Shown: positions 1-10,864, counted from the first letter of the stretch. The stretch is DNA of 64,000 bases from Luteibacter sp. OK325 (GCF_003050935.1 NZ_QAOX01000002.1:434001-498000); one strand, 5' to 3'. The notes: generated by a model from the sequence alone, not told the origin. Translations and numbers: made by a program.

Positions 1-53
1 AGCAAGAGTACGGCGACAGACAACACGCGCGGCTTCAGACGAATATCTGACAT
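1..53 (-). CDS. N-terminal fragment of an unidentified, probably exported protein
   Basis: Reading leftward from an ATG at 53, the first codons give MSDIRLKPRVLSVAVLL, a basic start followed by a hydrophobic run like the beginning of a signal peptide or membrane anchor. A purine-rich GGGGAT lies about 10 bases upstream of the ATG. The gene runs off the left edge, so only 17 codons are visible and nothing can be said about its function. It is divergent from katG across a 274-bp spacer. The call rests only on an open frame, a plausible ribosome site and the hydrophobic start. Confidence 0.45.
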   Translation of the reverse strand, partial: MSDIRLKPRVLSVAVLL

Positions 54-191
54 TGGAGATCCCCATAGGCGGACAAGATGAAGCAAATAAATACGAATGC
101 GAACGCGTCGTATTTGTGATTGCGCATGTGTGCCGTCTTCAGGGCATTTGGTTTAACCCGTTTGCAAATCCGTGTCTTACACGCGTTTTCG

Positions 192-228
192 ATAGGCCCA
201 GCCTCTTATCCCGATAACTTCAATCAAT
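192..228 (+). promoter_or_regulatory. Candidate OxyR binding site upstream of katG
   Basis: The stretch contains ATAG, CTCT, ATAA and CAAT at 192, 203, 214 and 225, each separated by exactly 7 bases. The established OxyR consensus is ATAG-N7-CTAT-N7-ATAG-N7-CTAT, so 13 of 16 consensus positions match with perfect phasing. It ends directly in front of the proposed -35 element, where OxyR normally contacts RNA polymerase. No oxyR gene is in the window. Confidence 0.6.
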
Positions 229-257
229 TTCTGCAATGCCCGACCTCGCCGTATAGT
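229..257 (+). promoter_or_regulatory. Candidate sigma-70 promoter of katG
   Basis: TTCTGC at 229-234 and TATAGT at 252-257 are separated by 17 bases. The -10 is good and the -35 is poor, as is usual for activator-dependent promoters. Transcription would start near 264, giving a leader of roughly 64 bases to the katG ATG at 328. The element directly abuts the proposed OxyR site. Confidence 0.45.
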
Positions 258-276
258 CGAGTGCATGCGTTCATAG

Positions 277-2595
<2,319 letters not shown>

Positions 2596-2622
2596 GGCAA
2601 CAAGTAAGAACGTGCGATCCCG

Positions 2623-2659
2623 AAAGACCCGTCCCGACACCATGCCGGGGCGGGTCTTT
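2623..2659 (+). terminator. Hairpin terminator after katG
   Basis: A 14-bp stem (AAAGACCCGTCCCG with CGGGGCGGGTCTTT, one G-T wobble) encloses a short loop 27 bases after the katG stop. The downstream arm ends in only three T residues, so termination strength is uncertain. Confidence 0.6.
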
Positions 2660-2725
2660 CGCTATCCGGCGACCAGGCAACTTTCCCGCTATCGGGAGGC
2701 ACACATGCTGGACACTTTTTTTATT

Positions 2726-2745
2726 TGTGGGAACCGGCTCCCACA
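2726..2745. repeat. Shortened REP-like palindrome
   Basis: TGTGGGA and TCCCACA flank a 6-base centre just before the dienelactone hydrolase gene. These are the outer arms of the REP family found elsewhere in the window with the inner GCTTCAGC part missing, so it looks like a remnant copy. A run of seven T residues lies just to its left. Confidence 0.55.
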
Positions 2746-2766
2746 CACTGACTGAGGAACGAAGTA

Positions 2767-3462
2767 ATGCACGAGAGCATCACCATCAAGACGGAAGCGG
2801 GCGACTTTGCTGCTTACGTGTCCTACCCCGAAGCCGAGAAAGCACCGGCAGTCGTCGTGCTGCATGAAGTGTTCGGTGTGAATGAAGATGTCCGGCAGAC
2901 CTGCGACGCCCTCGCTGCCCAGGGTTTCATCGCCGTCGCGCCCGACCTCTTCTGGCGTCAGCAGCCGGGAGTCGATCTTAGTGTCACCTCCGAGGCCGAC
3001 TGGAAAGCCGGTCTCGCGCTTTACATGGCTTACCAGCGGGACGAAGGCGTTACCGACATCGTCGCCACCATCGCAGCCGCCGGCAAACTCAAGGGAGCGA
3101 CGGGTAAGGTCGCCGTCATGGGCTACTGCCTTGGCGGCCTGATGACCTTCCTCACCGCCGCACGCGGCAAGGTCGACGCTGCGGTCGCCTTCCATGGCGG
3201 CGACACCGAGAGCTATCTCGCCGAGGCGGGCTCGATTGCCGCCCCCTTCCTGATGCATCTCGCCGAGGAAGATGAGTACATTCCGAAGACGGCGCAGGCG
3301 GATATCAAGAAGGCACTGGCCGATAAACCCAACGTCACCATCTACAGCTACCCGGGCTGCAACCACGCATTCTCGCGGCACGGCGGCGCACATTACGACG
3401 CAGCGGCCGCCAAACTAGCCAACGACCGCACCTGGGCCTTCCTGAAAGAAAAGCTCGCCTGA
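2767..3462 (+). CDS. Dienelactone hydrolase family protein
   Basis: A 231-residue cytoplasmic alpha/beta hydrolase of the dienelactone hydrolase family, which opens lactone or ester bonds using a Cys-Asp-His triad. The nucleophile is Cys121 in GYCLGG, Glu34 sits in LHEVFG as the family's auxiliary acid, and His200 is in NHAF. Length and motif order are typical. GAGGAACG lies just before the ATG. No aromatic-degradation genes surround it, so the true substrate is unknown; many such proteins act on general esters. It ends a few bases before a large REP hairpin. Confidence 0.9.
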   Translation: MHESITIKTEAGDFAAYVSYPEAEKAPAVVVLHEVFGVNEDVRQTCDALAAQGFIAVAPDLFWRQQPGVDLSVTSEADWKAGLALYMAYQRDEGVTDIVATIAAAGKLKGATGKVAVMGYCLGGLMTFLTAARGKVDAAVAFHGGDTESYLAEAGSIAAPFLMHLAEEDEYIPKTAQADIKKALADKPNVTIYSYPGCNHAFSRHGGAHYDAAAAKLANDRTWAFLKEKLA

Positions 3463-3466
3463 CCCT

Positions 3467-3520
3467 TGTGGGAGCCGCTTCGGCGGCGATTGCCAGATCG
3501 CCGCCGAAGCGGCTCCCACA
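3467..3520. repeat. Perfect REP inverted pair between convergent genes
   Basis: Two 24-bp REP units, TGTGGGAGCCGCTTCGGCGG plus CGAT and its exact reverse complement, are separated by 6 bases. It fills the space between two convergent genes and would form a very stable hairpin in either transcript, so it can act as a bidirectional transcription barrier. Confidence 0.85.
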
Positions 3521-3524
3521 GTAC

Positions 3525-4289
3525 CTAGGCGTTCCGCGCAGCTTCCTCGATCAGCGCAGCGACTTCCTTCGGGTGCGACTCGTACACCGAGTGGCTGGCG
3601 CCCTGCACTTCTATGGTGTGGCTGTGCGCGCGCTTGGCGTACATCCGCTCGAGATCGGGATTGATAATGCGATCGGCGGTAGCCACCGCGTACCAGCTGG
3701 GCTTGGTCTTCCACGCCGGCTTCCCCGCGGGAACAGTGAACACCTCGGCGGCCGTGAGCTCCTGGGCCTGCGCCTCGAATTCCGCTTGCGGCTTCGGAAG
3801 GTCGGCCGCGAAGTCGGCCGGATAGAACGCCGGATCGAGATAGGTAAAGCCATCGGCGGTTTTCTTCACGGCCTTGGTCTTGTTCGGATAGAGCTTGCCG
3901 TTACCGACTTCGGTCTCGCCCTCGTCGAGCGCGTGCGCGGCGATATAGACGAGCCCCACGACCTTGGGATCATTGCCGACATCGGTCACGATCGCGCCAC
4001 CGTAGCTGTGGCCGACGAGGATGGTCGGTCCATCCTGCAAGTCGACGATGCGCTTCACGGCGGTGACATCGTCGTTGAACGAAGTGAGCGGATGCTCAGC
4101 GACAGATACGTGGTAACCGTCCTTCGTCAGGATGTCGTACACCGGTTTCCATCCGCTGCCGTTCACCCACGCACCGTGCACCAGAACGATGTTCTTCGCC
4201 GGCGTGGCCGCGGCGGCCGGATTGTTCATGGCAGCCACACCGAGCATGAGGCCGGTGGAAAAAAGAAGAGCCTTTGTCGTGGTACGCAT
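3525..4289 (-). CDS. Exported alpha/beta hydrolase
   Basis: A 254-residue serine hydrolase of the alpha/beta fold. The nucleophile elbow is GHSYGG (Ser95), the oxyanion region is LVHGAW, and a C-terminal GASHSVYESHP supplies the likely catalytic His. The ATG at 4289 gives MRTTTKALLF and a hydrophobic stretch ending in AAAATPA, a typical signal peptide with a cleavage site near residue 29. The in-frame upstream ATG at 4334 would bury it. AGGAC precedes the chosen start. Periplasmic esterase or salicylate-esterase-like activity is likely but the substrate is not readable from sequence. Confidence 0.88.
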   Translation of the reverse strand: MRTTTKALLFSTGLMLGVAAMNNPAAAATPAKNIVLVHGAWVNGSGWKPVYDILTKDGYHVSVAEHPLTSFNDDVTAVKRIVDLQDGPTILVGHSYGGAIVTDVGNDPKVVGLVYIAAHALDEGETEVGNGKLYPNKTKAVKKTADGFTYLDPAFYPADFAADLPKPQAEFEAQAQELTAAEVFTVPAGKPAWKTKPSWYAVATADRIINPDLERMYAKRAHSHTIEVQGASHSVYESHPKEVAALIEEAARNA

Positions 4290-4452
4290 TATCGTGTTTG
4301 TCCTCGGATCGGCGTTGATTTCGAACGAGGACACATCGTGCGCCCCTACGCCTTACCGAAAACTTTCTCGAAAATGACGACCCCGTAAACGCAGCGGCAG
4401 CGCTGCCAAGCCACGACGATTTGCTTCAAATCCGTCCGATTGAAACTGAAGC

Positions 4453-4989
4453 TCAGGCCAACGTCGTCAGTTCGACCGGGAGCACCGTGTCGCCACTGAT
4501 GATCTGCGCCTGGCCGTCCTGGACCATGAATTGAATCTGCATGGTGCGCTGGGTGAGCGCAGCGAGTGCTTCGACCGTGGCCGGCGCGATGTCGATCACC
4601 GAAACGTTTTTCGTGCGCGCCACGGCGGCCGAGGTCTTCTTCCACCAGACTTCGGCACTGCGTCCGCTGTAGGTGTAGACGATGACGCGATTGGCGCGGC
4701 CGGCTGCACGACGGATGCGCTGTTCGTCGGGCTGGCCGACTTCGATCCACAGATCTACCTCGCCGGTCAGCTCCTTGCGCCACAGGTCGGGCTCGTCCTC
4801 GGAGCTGATGCCCTTGCCGAAGGCCAGTGAATCATCGGCGTTCAGCGCGAACGCGAGCACGCGGACCATCATGCGCTCGTCGGTTTCCGACGGGTGCTGG
4901 GCGATGGTCAGGGGGTGCGCCTGGTAGTAGTGCCGGTCCATGTCGCTGACCTGCAGATCGGCCTTGAAGACCGTGGATTTGAGTGCCAT
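4453..4989 (-). CDS. yaeQ: YaeQ family protein
   Basis: A 178-residue protein matching YaeQ from end to end. It has the MALKSTVFKADLQVSDMDRH start, the DERMMVRVLAFAL segment, and the WIEVGQPDE and VIVYTYSGRSAEVWW motifs. YaeQ has a PD-(D/E)XK nuclease-like fold and was first reported as a multicopy suppressor related to RfaH; its biochemical role is unresolved. It is divergent from the channel gene on its right. Identity is secure from the motifs, function is not. Confidence 0.93.
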   Translation of the reverse strand: MALKSTVFKADLQVSDMDRHYYQAHPLTIAQHPSETDERMMVRVLAFALNADDSLAFGKGISSEDEPDLWRKELTGEVDLWIEVGQPDEQRIRRAAGRANRVIVYTYSGRSAEVWWKKTSAAVARTKNVSVIDIAPATVEALAALTQRTMQIQFMVQDGQAQIISGDTVLPVELTTLA

Positions 4990-5075
4990 GGGCTGATTCT
5001 ACAGGAGTCCGTCCCCTTCCCCTCAGCGCCGGCTCGCGGGATGATCAGGTCCGGGGTCAAGACGGGGGTATTTGC

Positions 5076-5708
5076 ATGCCGCATCAGGATCAGCAGGTCG
5101 AACGGCTCACGTTCTTCTCGGACGCCGTCTTCGCCATCGCCATGACCTTGCTGGTCATCGATATCAAGGTGCCTGAGCCGGCCGTCAGTACAGACGAGGC
5201 CTGGGTGCAGGCCCTGGCCAACCTCATTCCGCACTTTGTCGGTTTCGTGCTTACTTTCTATGTCGTGGGAGCGCTCTGGGCCGCCCACCACCGCACGTTC
5301 GGGCGGCTGGGCCACTATGACCCGGCCATCGTCTGGCCCAACCTGACGCTGCTCATGATGGTTGCCTTCATCCCGTTTCCAACGGCCCTGATGAGCACTC
5401 ATTTCAACGACCGCGTGCCACAGATGTTCTACGCTTTCACCCTGGTGGTGACCGGCCTTTGCCAGTACCGGCTGGTGAAACGCGCGCTCCGGCAGCCTTA
5501 TCTGTACCGGGATGTCAGTGCGGACGACGTCTCCATCGCGATCCGCCGCAGCCTCGGCATGCCTGCGATGGCGCTCGCAGCGATCATCGTTGCCATCTGG
5601 TGGCCAGGCCTGAGCAACCTGCCGCTCATGGCGACCCCGTTCTACGTCATGTTGGTGGCACGGATGAAGAAGGCCCCGCCGGCCGCGGCTTCGACCGACC
5701 AGCCCTGA
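5076..5708 (+). CDS. TMEM175-type potassium channel family protein (DUF1211)
   Basis: A 210-residue integral membrane protein. Near its start it carries RLTFFSDAVFAIAMTLLVID, the RxxxFSDA signature of the bacterial TMEM175 family, whose members are leak potassium channels lacking the classical selectivity filter. Four or more further hydrophobic segments follow. I place the start at ATG 5076 (MPHQDQQVERL), because the upstream extension to 4983 overlaps the yaeQ start and is not family-like. It ends four bases before the stop of the convergent hybrid kinase. Channel activity is inferred from the family. Confidence 0.85.
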   Translation: MPHQDQQVERLTFFSDAVFAIAMTLLVIDIKVPEPAVSTDEAWVQALANLIPHFVGFVLTFYVVGALWAAHHRTFGRLGHYDPAIVWPNLTLLMMVAFIPFPTALMSTHFNDRVPQMFYAFTLVVTGLCQYRLVKRALRQPYLYRDVSADDVSIAIRRSLGMPAMALAAIIVAIWWPGLSNLPLMATPFYVMLVARMKKAPPAAASTDQP

Positions 5709-5712
5709 TACA

Positions 5713-7653
5713 TCACGCCGTTCCGCGTATGGCCGCAAGCAAGGCGTCGCGACCGAACGGCTTCTGCAACTGCACGGCGATTCCTGCCGCAGCGACCGGC
5801 AACTCCGCGTAGCCGCTCGCAAGCACCACGCGCAGGCCGGGCCGCATCGTGGCGAGCCTGGCGGCAAGCTCGGACCCGGTCATGCCGGGCATCGCATGAT
5901 CGGTCACGACGGCGACGAGTTCACTGATCGTTTCCAGACTTCGGAGTGCTTCGTTCGCCGAGGCCGCGCCACGCGCGTCGTAACCGGCATAGTTGAGCAT
6001 CTCGACCGCCGTGGAGAGGACGAGCGGATCGTCGTCCACCACGAGGATGACAGGCAGTGGCCCCAGGGTCTCCGAGATAGCCCTGATAACGCGGGTGGGC
6101 CCGGCAGGAGCGGTAGCCGGCAGTGTCGCGGCTCCCAAGGGTGCAACGGGCAGAAAGATCGAGACGGTCGTGCCACCGGTCTCGCTGCTCTCCAGTTGCA
6201 GGGCCCCACCTGATTGCTGGGCGATGCCGTGCACCATCGACAGACCGAGGCCGGTGCCTTTGCCGACGCCCTTCGTCGTGAAGAAAGGCTCAGTCGCGCG
6301 GGCGAGCGTCGCAGCGTCCATGCCCAAGCCGTTGTCGGTAATCGACAGGCGTACGTACCTGCCGGGAACGACATGCAGGATATGCGGGCCGTGAACCTCT
6401 TCGGTCACTGCCCGGATGGTGATGACACCGCCGTCCGCCATGGCGTCGCGGGCGTTGACGCAAAGATTGAGGACGCAGAGCTCGAGCTGGTTGATGTCAC
6501 CGATCACATCGGGAAGTGCGAGAGGAAAACGGACTTCGATCGCGATGGACGGGCCTAGCGATGTGCGTAGGAGGTCCGACATGCCCGAAACCAGCGTGAT
6601 GATATTGACCGACTCCAGGTGCAGCTGCTGGCGACGCGCAAAGGCGAGCATGCGCTGGGTCAGGCTGACCCCGCGCCGCACGCCGCTCAAGGCGTTGCCG
6701 ACCAGGCGATTCATGCGCTCCGGCAATTCGACGTGGTCGCGCATGAGTTCCAGGTTGCCTTGCACCGCCATCAACAGGTTGTTGAAATCGTGCGCCACAC
6801 CACCGGTCAGCTGGCCGACCGCTTCGAGCTTCTGCGACTGGAAAAGCGCCTCGCGTGCCTCTTCCAATGCTAGTGCGGAGGCACGTCGCTCGGTGACGTC
6901 ACGGGTGACCTTGGCAAAGCCGATGACCTTGCCTGCATCGTCCGTAATGCGGTCGATCACCACGTGCGCCCAGAAACGGCTACCGTCCTTGCGCAGACGC
7001 CAGCCTTCGGTTTCGATCCGTCCTTCGCGCACCACGGCCTCGAGGTTGGTCGTCGGTTCGCCGCGCGCGACATCTTCCGGGGTGAAGAACGCCGAATAGT
7101 GGCGTCCGATCACTTCGTGAGGCGCGTATCCCTTGATCCGTTCGGCGCCCGAGTTCCAGCTGGTGATGTGGCCGCCGGGATCGAGCATGTAGATGGCGTA
7201 GTCGGCCACGCCCTGGACCAGCACGCGAAACTGCTCCTGGCTGTTCCTCAGTTCCTCGTCGACGCGCTTGCGTTCGGTGCGGTCACGCATGACCACGCCA
7301 AAGCCGAGCGGCGTGTCGCCATCGCGCACGGGATCGACGAGGATCTGCGCCCAGAATCGCGAGCCGTCCTTACGCACCAGCCAGGTGTCCAGCTCACTGC
7401 GCCCTTCGCGAAGCGCCAGGTCGAGCAAGGCCGCGGGTGCGTCAGCGTCGTTATCGTCGCCTGAGAACAGCAAGGAAAAAGGAGCGCCGACCATGTCCTG
7501 GGCGGCGTAACCGGTGGCATGAAACGCGCCAGCGTTCCATGTCGCCACGGAACCCTCCGGTTGCAGCCAGAAAATCGCGTAGTCCGAAATGCCTTCGACA
7601 AGCCGGCGGTAAGCGGAATCGTCCATGGTCGTGGGGTCGGTCGGAGTGCGCAT
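5713..7653 (-). CDS. PAS-PAS hybrid sensor histidine kinase with receiver domain
   Basis: About 646 residues, without an obvious transmembrane segment, so probably a cytoplasmic sensor. There are two consecutive PAS domains with WNAGAFHATGYA and WNSGAERIKGYA cores. Each is followed by a PAC-type segment (RKDGSRFWA). Next comes the dimerisation box GGVAHDFNNLLMAVQGN with the phospho-His, an ATPase with LNLCVNARDAM, DNGLGMD and GTGLGLSMVHG, and a C-terminal receiver (VVDDDPLVLS, phospho-Asp in VTDHAMPGMTG). The receiver has no output domain, so phosphate must pass on to another protein. No partner is adjacent. The start is uncertain among 7680, 7653 and 7626. Confidence 0.9.
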   Translation of the reverse strand: MRTPTDPTTMDDSAYRRLVEGISDYAIFWLQPEGSVATWNAGAFHATGYAAQDMVGAPFSLLFSGDDNDADAPAALLDLALREGRSELDTWLVRKDGSRFWAQILVDPVRDGDTPLGFGVVMRDRTERKRVDEELRNSQEQFRVLVQGVADYAIYMLDPGGHITSWNSGAERIKGYAPHEVIGRHYSAFFTPEDVARGEPTTNLEAVVREGRIETEGWRLRKDGSRFWAHVVIDRITDDAGKVIGFAKVTRDVTERRASALALEEAREALFQSQKLEAVGQLTGGVAHDFNNLLMAVQGNLELMRDHVELPERMNRLVGNALSGVRRGVSLTQRMLAFARRQQLHLESVNIITLVSGMSDLLRTSLGPSIAIEVRFPLALPDVIGDINQLELCVLNLCVNARDAMADGGVITIRAVTEEVHGPHILHVVPGRYVRLSITDNGLGMDAATLARATEPFFTTKGVGKGTGLGLSMVHGIAQQSGGALQLESSETGGTTVSIFLPVAPLGAATLPATAPAGPTRVIRAISETLGPLPVILVVDDDPLVLSTAVEMLNYAGYDARGAASANEALRSLETISELVAVVTDHAMPGMTGSELAARLATMRPGLRVVLASGYAELPVAAAGIAVQLQKPFGRDALLAAIRGTA

Positions 7654-7733
7654 GGCGTCAAGGTACTGCCTCCGGCCCACTACCTCGTGAAGGCTTCTTC
7701 ACATGGCGCATGGAGACGGGGAGCGGAGGTGGC

Positions 7734-8090
7734 TCAGTCTTCCTCGGGATTGACCGGAGCAACGTCCATGCCGTCATACGCGCCCAGGCCATGCTCGGCG
7801 GCAAACCGGTAGAACTCCCCGTTGCGCGCGTCAAGGCTATCGGGCGTGTGGACCTCGATCTTCTCGATGTGGAGCATCCACAGATCGGGATCGGCAGGTT
7901 CGTCCTTGTCGGCCAGGAACACGTCGACGAAGCGATAGCCCTGCTGTTCGAGGACGGGCGCCACGGCGCGCAGCTTCTCCGCGGAGGCGTCGGTGAAGAA
8001 GAAGCCCCAGATCAGCGGTTCGGACAGGTCCCAGTCCGTGTTGTCGGCGATCTGTTCGAACATCATCACAAGCTGGTCTTTCTCGATCAC
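7734..8090 (-). CDS. RraB-like ribonuclease E regulator family protein
   Basis: A 118-residue acidic protein resembling the RraB family, which binds RNase E and modulates mRNA turnover. Features are the alternating FFFTDASAEKLRAVAPVLEQ segment and the C-terminal EFYRFAAEHGLGAYDGMDVA, which matches the family's YDGW/YDGM signature. I choose the GTG start at 8090 (VIEKDQL) because AGGA lies about 9 bases upstream; the longer ATG frame from 8168 adds a non-conserved tail. Sequence distance from Escherichia coli RraB is large, so RNase E inhibition is an inference. Confidence 0.75.
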   Translation of the reverse strand: MIEKDQLVMMFEQIADNTDWDLSEPLIWGFFFTDASAEKLRAVAPVLEQQGYRFVDVFLADKDEPADPDLWMLHIEKIEVHTPDSLDARNGEFYRFAAEHGLGAYDGMDVAPVNPEED

Positions 8091-8263
8091 GGCGGTATTT
8101 CCTGGAATAAGCCCCGCAGGATACTGCGAAGACGGCTTTTTTGTATCTGAACGTATCAGCGGAAGCACGCGATACAGAGCGTTTCAAAACCGTGGAGACC
8201 GGTGCAATCAGCACGCCACCGGCGGCGTTACTGTACGTCCCACAGACCACGGGAGAGATTGCG

Positions 8264-9328
8264 ATGTCGGACGTACTGGATCAGAAGAGGCGGAAGTTCA
8301 TGGGCGCCGCGGCGCTGGGCATGGCGCTTGCACCGTTCGGCCTGGGTGCCATCGCCAGCGCCAGTCCCGTGAGCGGGACCACCGGCGCTGCTACCAGCGG
8401 TGCCGCCGATGCCCCGGCCGGCGGGGCCACGTCGTTCCATGCGCTCAAGCAGGTCAAGGCCGGCGTCCTCGATATCGGTTACGCCGAAGACGGTCCCCGC
8501 AAGGGTCCCGTCGTCATTCTCCTGCACGGCTGGCCCTACGACATCTACAGCTTCGTGGACGTCGCGCCGATCCTGGCGGCGGCGGGATACCGCGTGATCA
8601 TTCCCTACCTGCGCGGCTACGGCAGCACGCAGTTTCTCTCGGCGGACACGCCGCGCAATGGCCAGCAGGCCGCCATCGCCTCCGACATCATCGCCCTGAT
8701 GGATGCCCTCAAGATTAAGAAGGCCACCGTGGCCGGCTTCGACTGGGGCGCCCGCACGGTCAACATCATGGCAGCGCTCTGGCCCGAGCGCATCAAGGCG
8801 ATGGTATCCGTCAGCGGCTACCTCATCGGCAGCCAGGAAGCGAACAAGAAGCCACTGCCGCCGAAGGCCGAGTTGCAATGGTGGTACCAGTTCTACTTCG
8901 CCACCGACCGCGGTCGCGACGGCTACGCGCAGCACACGCATGATTTTGCCCGCCTGATCTGGGAACAGGCATCCCCACAGTGGCACTTCGACGACGACAC
9001 GTTCGAGCGCTCCGCCCCCGCCTTCAACAATGTCGACCATGTAGCGGTGACGATCCACAACTATCGCTGGCGCCTCGGGCTTGCCGAAGGCGAACCGCAG
9101 TACGACGCACTTGAAACAAAGCTGGCCACCTTCCCCACCATCGGCGTGCCTACGATTACGATGGAAGGCGATGCCAATGGCGCTCCCCATCCGGATCCGG
9201 CTAATTACGCCAAAAAGTTCACCGGCAGGTACGAGCACCGGCTGATCAGCGGAGGCATCGGCCATAACCTGCCGCAGGAGGCACCGCAGGCATTCGCCAA
9301 GGCGATCATCGACGTCCAGAAGGTCTAA
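8264..9328 (+). CDS. Exported epoxide hydrolase-like alpha/beta hydrolase
   Basis: A 354-residue hydrolase with an Asp nucleophile in GFDWGARTVN, an HGWP oxyanion motif and a C-terminal GGIGHNLPQEAP His. This is the arrangement of epoxide hydrolases and haloalkane or haloacetate dehalogenases rather than of serine esterases. The N-terminus QKRRKFMGAAALGMALAPFG looks like a twin-arginine export signal (RRKFMG). I use ATG 8264 with GGGAGAG upstream. Its stop overlaps the stop of the convergent next gene by 4 bp. The substrate is unknown. Confidence 0.88.
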   Translation: MSDVLDQKRRKFMGAAALGMALAPFGLGAIASASPVSGTTGAATSGAADAPAGGATSFHALKQVKAGVLDIGYAEDGPRKGPVVILLHGWPYDIYSFVDVAPILAAAGYRVIIPYLRGYGSTQFLSADTPRNGQQAAIASDIIALMDALKIKKATVAGFDWGARTVNIMAALWPERIKAMVSVSGYLIGSQEANKKPLPPKAELQWWYQFYFATDRGRDGYAQHTHDFARLIWEQASPQWHFDDDTFERSAPAFNNVDHVAVTIHNYRWRLGLAEGEPQYDALETKLATFPTIGVPTITMEGDANGAPHPDPANYAKKFTGRYEHRLISGGIGHNLPQEAPQAFAKAIIDVQKV

Positions 9329-9873
9329 CGAAGATCGACTTCGTCGCCGAGCCTCTCGACCACGACGGCAAGCTTGTTTTCACGTAACGCGAAGGCCGAA
9401 TGTCCCGGCTCCAGATCGCCGACCGCCACGCGATCGCGTGCGGCGGCGGCGTTCGCGTCGGCCTTGCGTACGGAGAGATCGAATACCACCGGTGAGAGGC
9501 CGGTGACGTCGACGTCCAGGCGGTCGCCGCTTTCGGTGTCCTGTGCGCTGGAACTGCCTTGCTGGGAAGTCGAATAGACGAGGCCTTGGGAGTCCACCAC
9601 GACGACCTCGATCCGGTACGGCTTGCCCTCGTACGTTGCCGTGACGACGAACGTCTTGACGAAGGCGACCGTCTGCGCGGTGTACGGAACCGGCGGAATG
9701 AGTTCATCGGCGACCGGCGCCGTGCCCGTGGCCGGGCGTGGCAAGGACAGGATCTGGATCACCGGCACGCCCGCGTGGACCGAAGCGACTGCATGCGTCG
9801 CACCGGGTGGGCCTGCAGCCAGAACCGCGGCCGGCAAGGCCAAAGCCATGATCGTGAGCATCGCGGCACGCAT
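9325..9873 (-). CDS. Hypothetical secreted protein
   Basis: A 182-residue protein that I do not recognise. It begins MRAAMLTIMALALPAAVLAAG, a clear signal peptide, followed by a mostly beta-rich sequence with no cysteine and no catalytic motif that I can identify. The ATG at 9873 is preceded by AAGGACGG; the longer frame from 9951 lacks support. It probably resides in the periplasm or outside the cell. It is convergent with the epoxide hydrolase-like gene, overlapping by 4 bp. Confidence 0.7.
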   Translation of the reverse strand: MRAAMLTIMALALPAAVLAAGPPGATHAVASVHAGVPVIQILSLPRPATGTAPVADELIPPVPYTAQTVAFVKTFVVTATYEGKPYRIEVVVVDSQGLVYSTSQQGSSSAQDTESGDRLDVDVTGLSPVVFDLSVRKADANAAAARDRVAVGDLEPGHSAFALRENKLAVVVERLGDEVDLR

Positions 9874-10021
9874 GCCCGACCGTCCTTGAGTCAACGTCGA
9901 AGGCCATTTAGCGCCCGGTATTACCCATTTTCCATCCGTACTTGTACGCACAACCGGCCAGAACCCTAGAATAGCGACCCCATTATCGCTTTCCGCCGTT
10001 CGCCCGGCACCAGGAGTTTCC

Positions 10022-10864
10022 TTGTCGCACTATGCCGGTCCCCTGCTGACGCTCCCGCTCGCCCGGACGCTGCTGGTCGCGCGCGACGCGGGAGCCTCGG
10101 TATGGGCGGGGTCGATGGATCTGGGGCGCTCCGACGAAAGCGTCGTGTTGCTGCCTGACGCATGGCAGCGATCCGGCCAGATCTTCCCGTACCCGGGCAA
10201 ACTCAAAGACCGCACCATCTATTTCTGGGACGGCGATGACTTCTCGCCGGTATCTCGCTTCTCGGGCTCGCTGATCAAGCTGGTGCCCACCGACTGGGGT
10301 GCGCCGACCTTCGAGATCGACGGCATCAAGATGCTGCCCACCTCGAAGGAATCGCCCTTTGAGGACGCTCGCCGCAAGATTGCGCTTGTCGAACCTCGTG
10401 GCAAGGTGGTGCTCGATACCTGTGGCGGCCTCGGTTACTTCGCGGCATGCTGCCTGGAGGCGGGTGTCGGGAGGATCATCTCGTTCGAAAAAAACGAGGA
10501 CGTGCTGTGGCTGCGCACCCTGAACCCGTGGTCGCCCGACCCGGATGCCTCATCGAGCGCGGGGCGCCTGCAACTCACCCATGGCGACGTGTCGCTGGCG
10601 ATCGGTCAGCTCGCCGATGCATCGATCGACGCCCTGTTGCACGATCCACCGAGGTTTGGCATTGCCGGTGAGCTTTACTCGCAGGTGTTCTACAACGAGC
10701 TCGCGCGGGTGCTCCGCCGCGGCGGGCGCCTGTTTCATTACACAGGCAGCCCGAACAAACTCACCAGTGGTCGCGATGTGCCACGCGAGGTCGCCAAACG
10801 TCTGGAGAAAGCCGGCTTCAAGGCCGATCTGGCGTTGGACGGCGTGCTCGCGATCCGTCGGTAG
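10022..10864 (+). CDS. Archaeal-type class I SAM-dependent methyltransferase
   Basis: A 280-residue protein with a Rossmann methyltransferase domain in its C-terminal two thirds. Motif I is DTCGGLGYFAACCLEAG, an acidic FEKNE follows, then LNPWSPD and motif IV HDPPRFGIAGELYS, then FYNELARVLRRGGRLFHYTG. The DPPRF-x-x-AGELYS and LNPWS signatures are ones I associate with methyltransferases described mainly from archaea (COG2521-like). The first about 110 residues are unassigned. The only sensible start is TTG 10022, with AGGAG 5 bases upstream. Substrate unknown; nucleic acid or small-molecule methylation are both possible. Confidence 0.8.
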   Translation: MSHYAGPLLTLPLARTLLVARDAGASVWAGSMDLGRSDESVVLLPDAWQRSGQIFPYPGKLKDRTIYFWDGDDFSPVSRFSGSLIKLVPTDWGAPTFEIDGIKMLPTSKESPFEDARRKIALVEPRGKVVLDTCGGLGYFAACCLEAGVGRIISFEKNEDVLWLRTLNPWSPDPDASSSAGRLQLTHGDVSLAIGQLADASIDALLHDPPRFGIAGELYSQVFYNELARVLRRGGRLFHYTGSPNKLTSGRDVPREVAKRLEKAGFKADLALDGVLAIRR

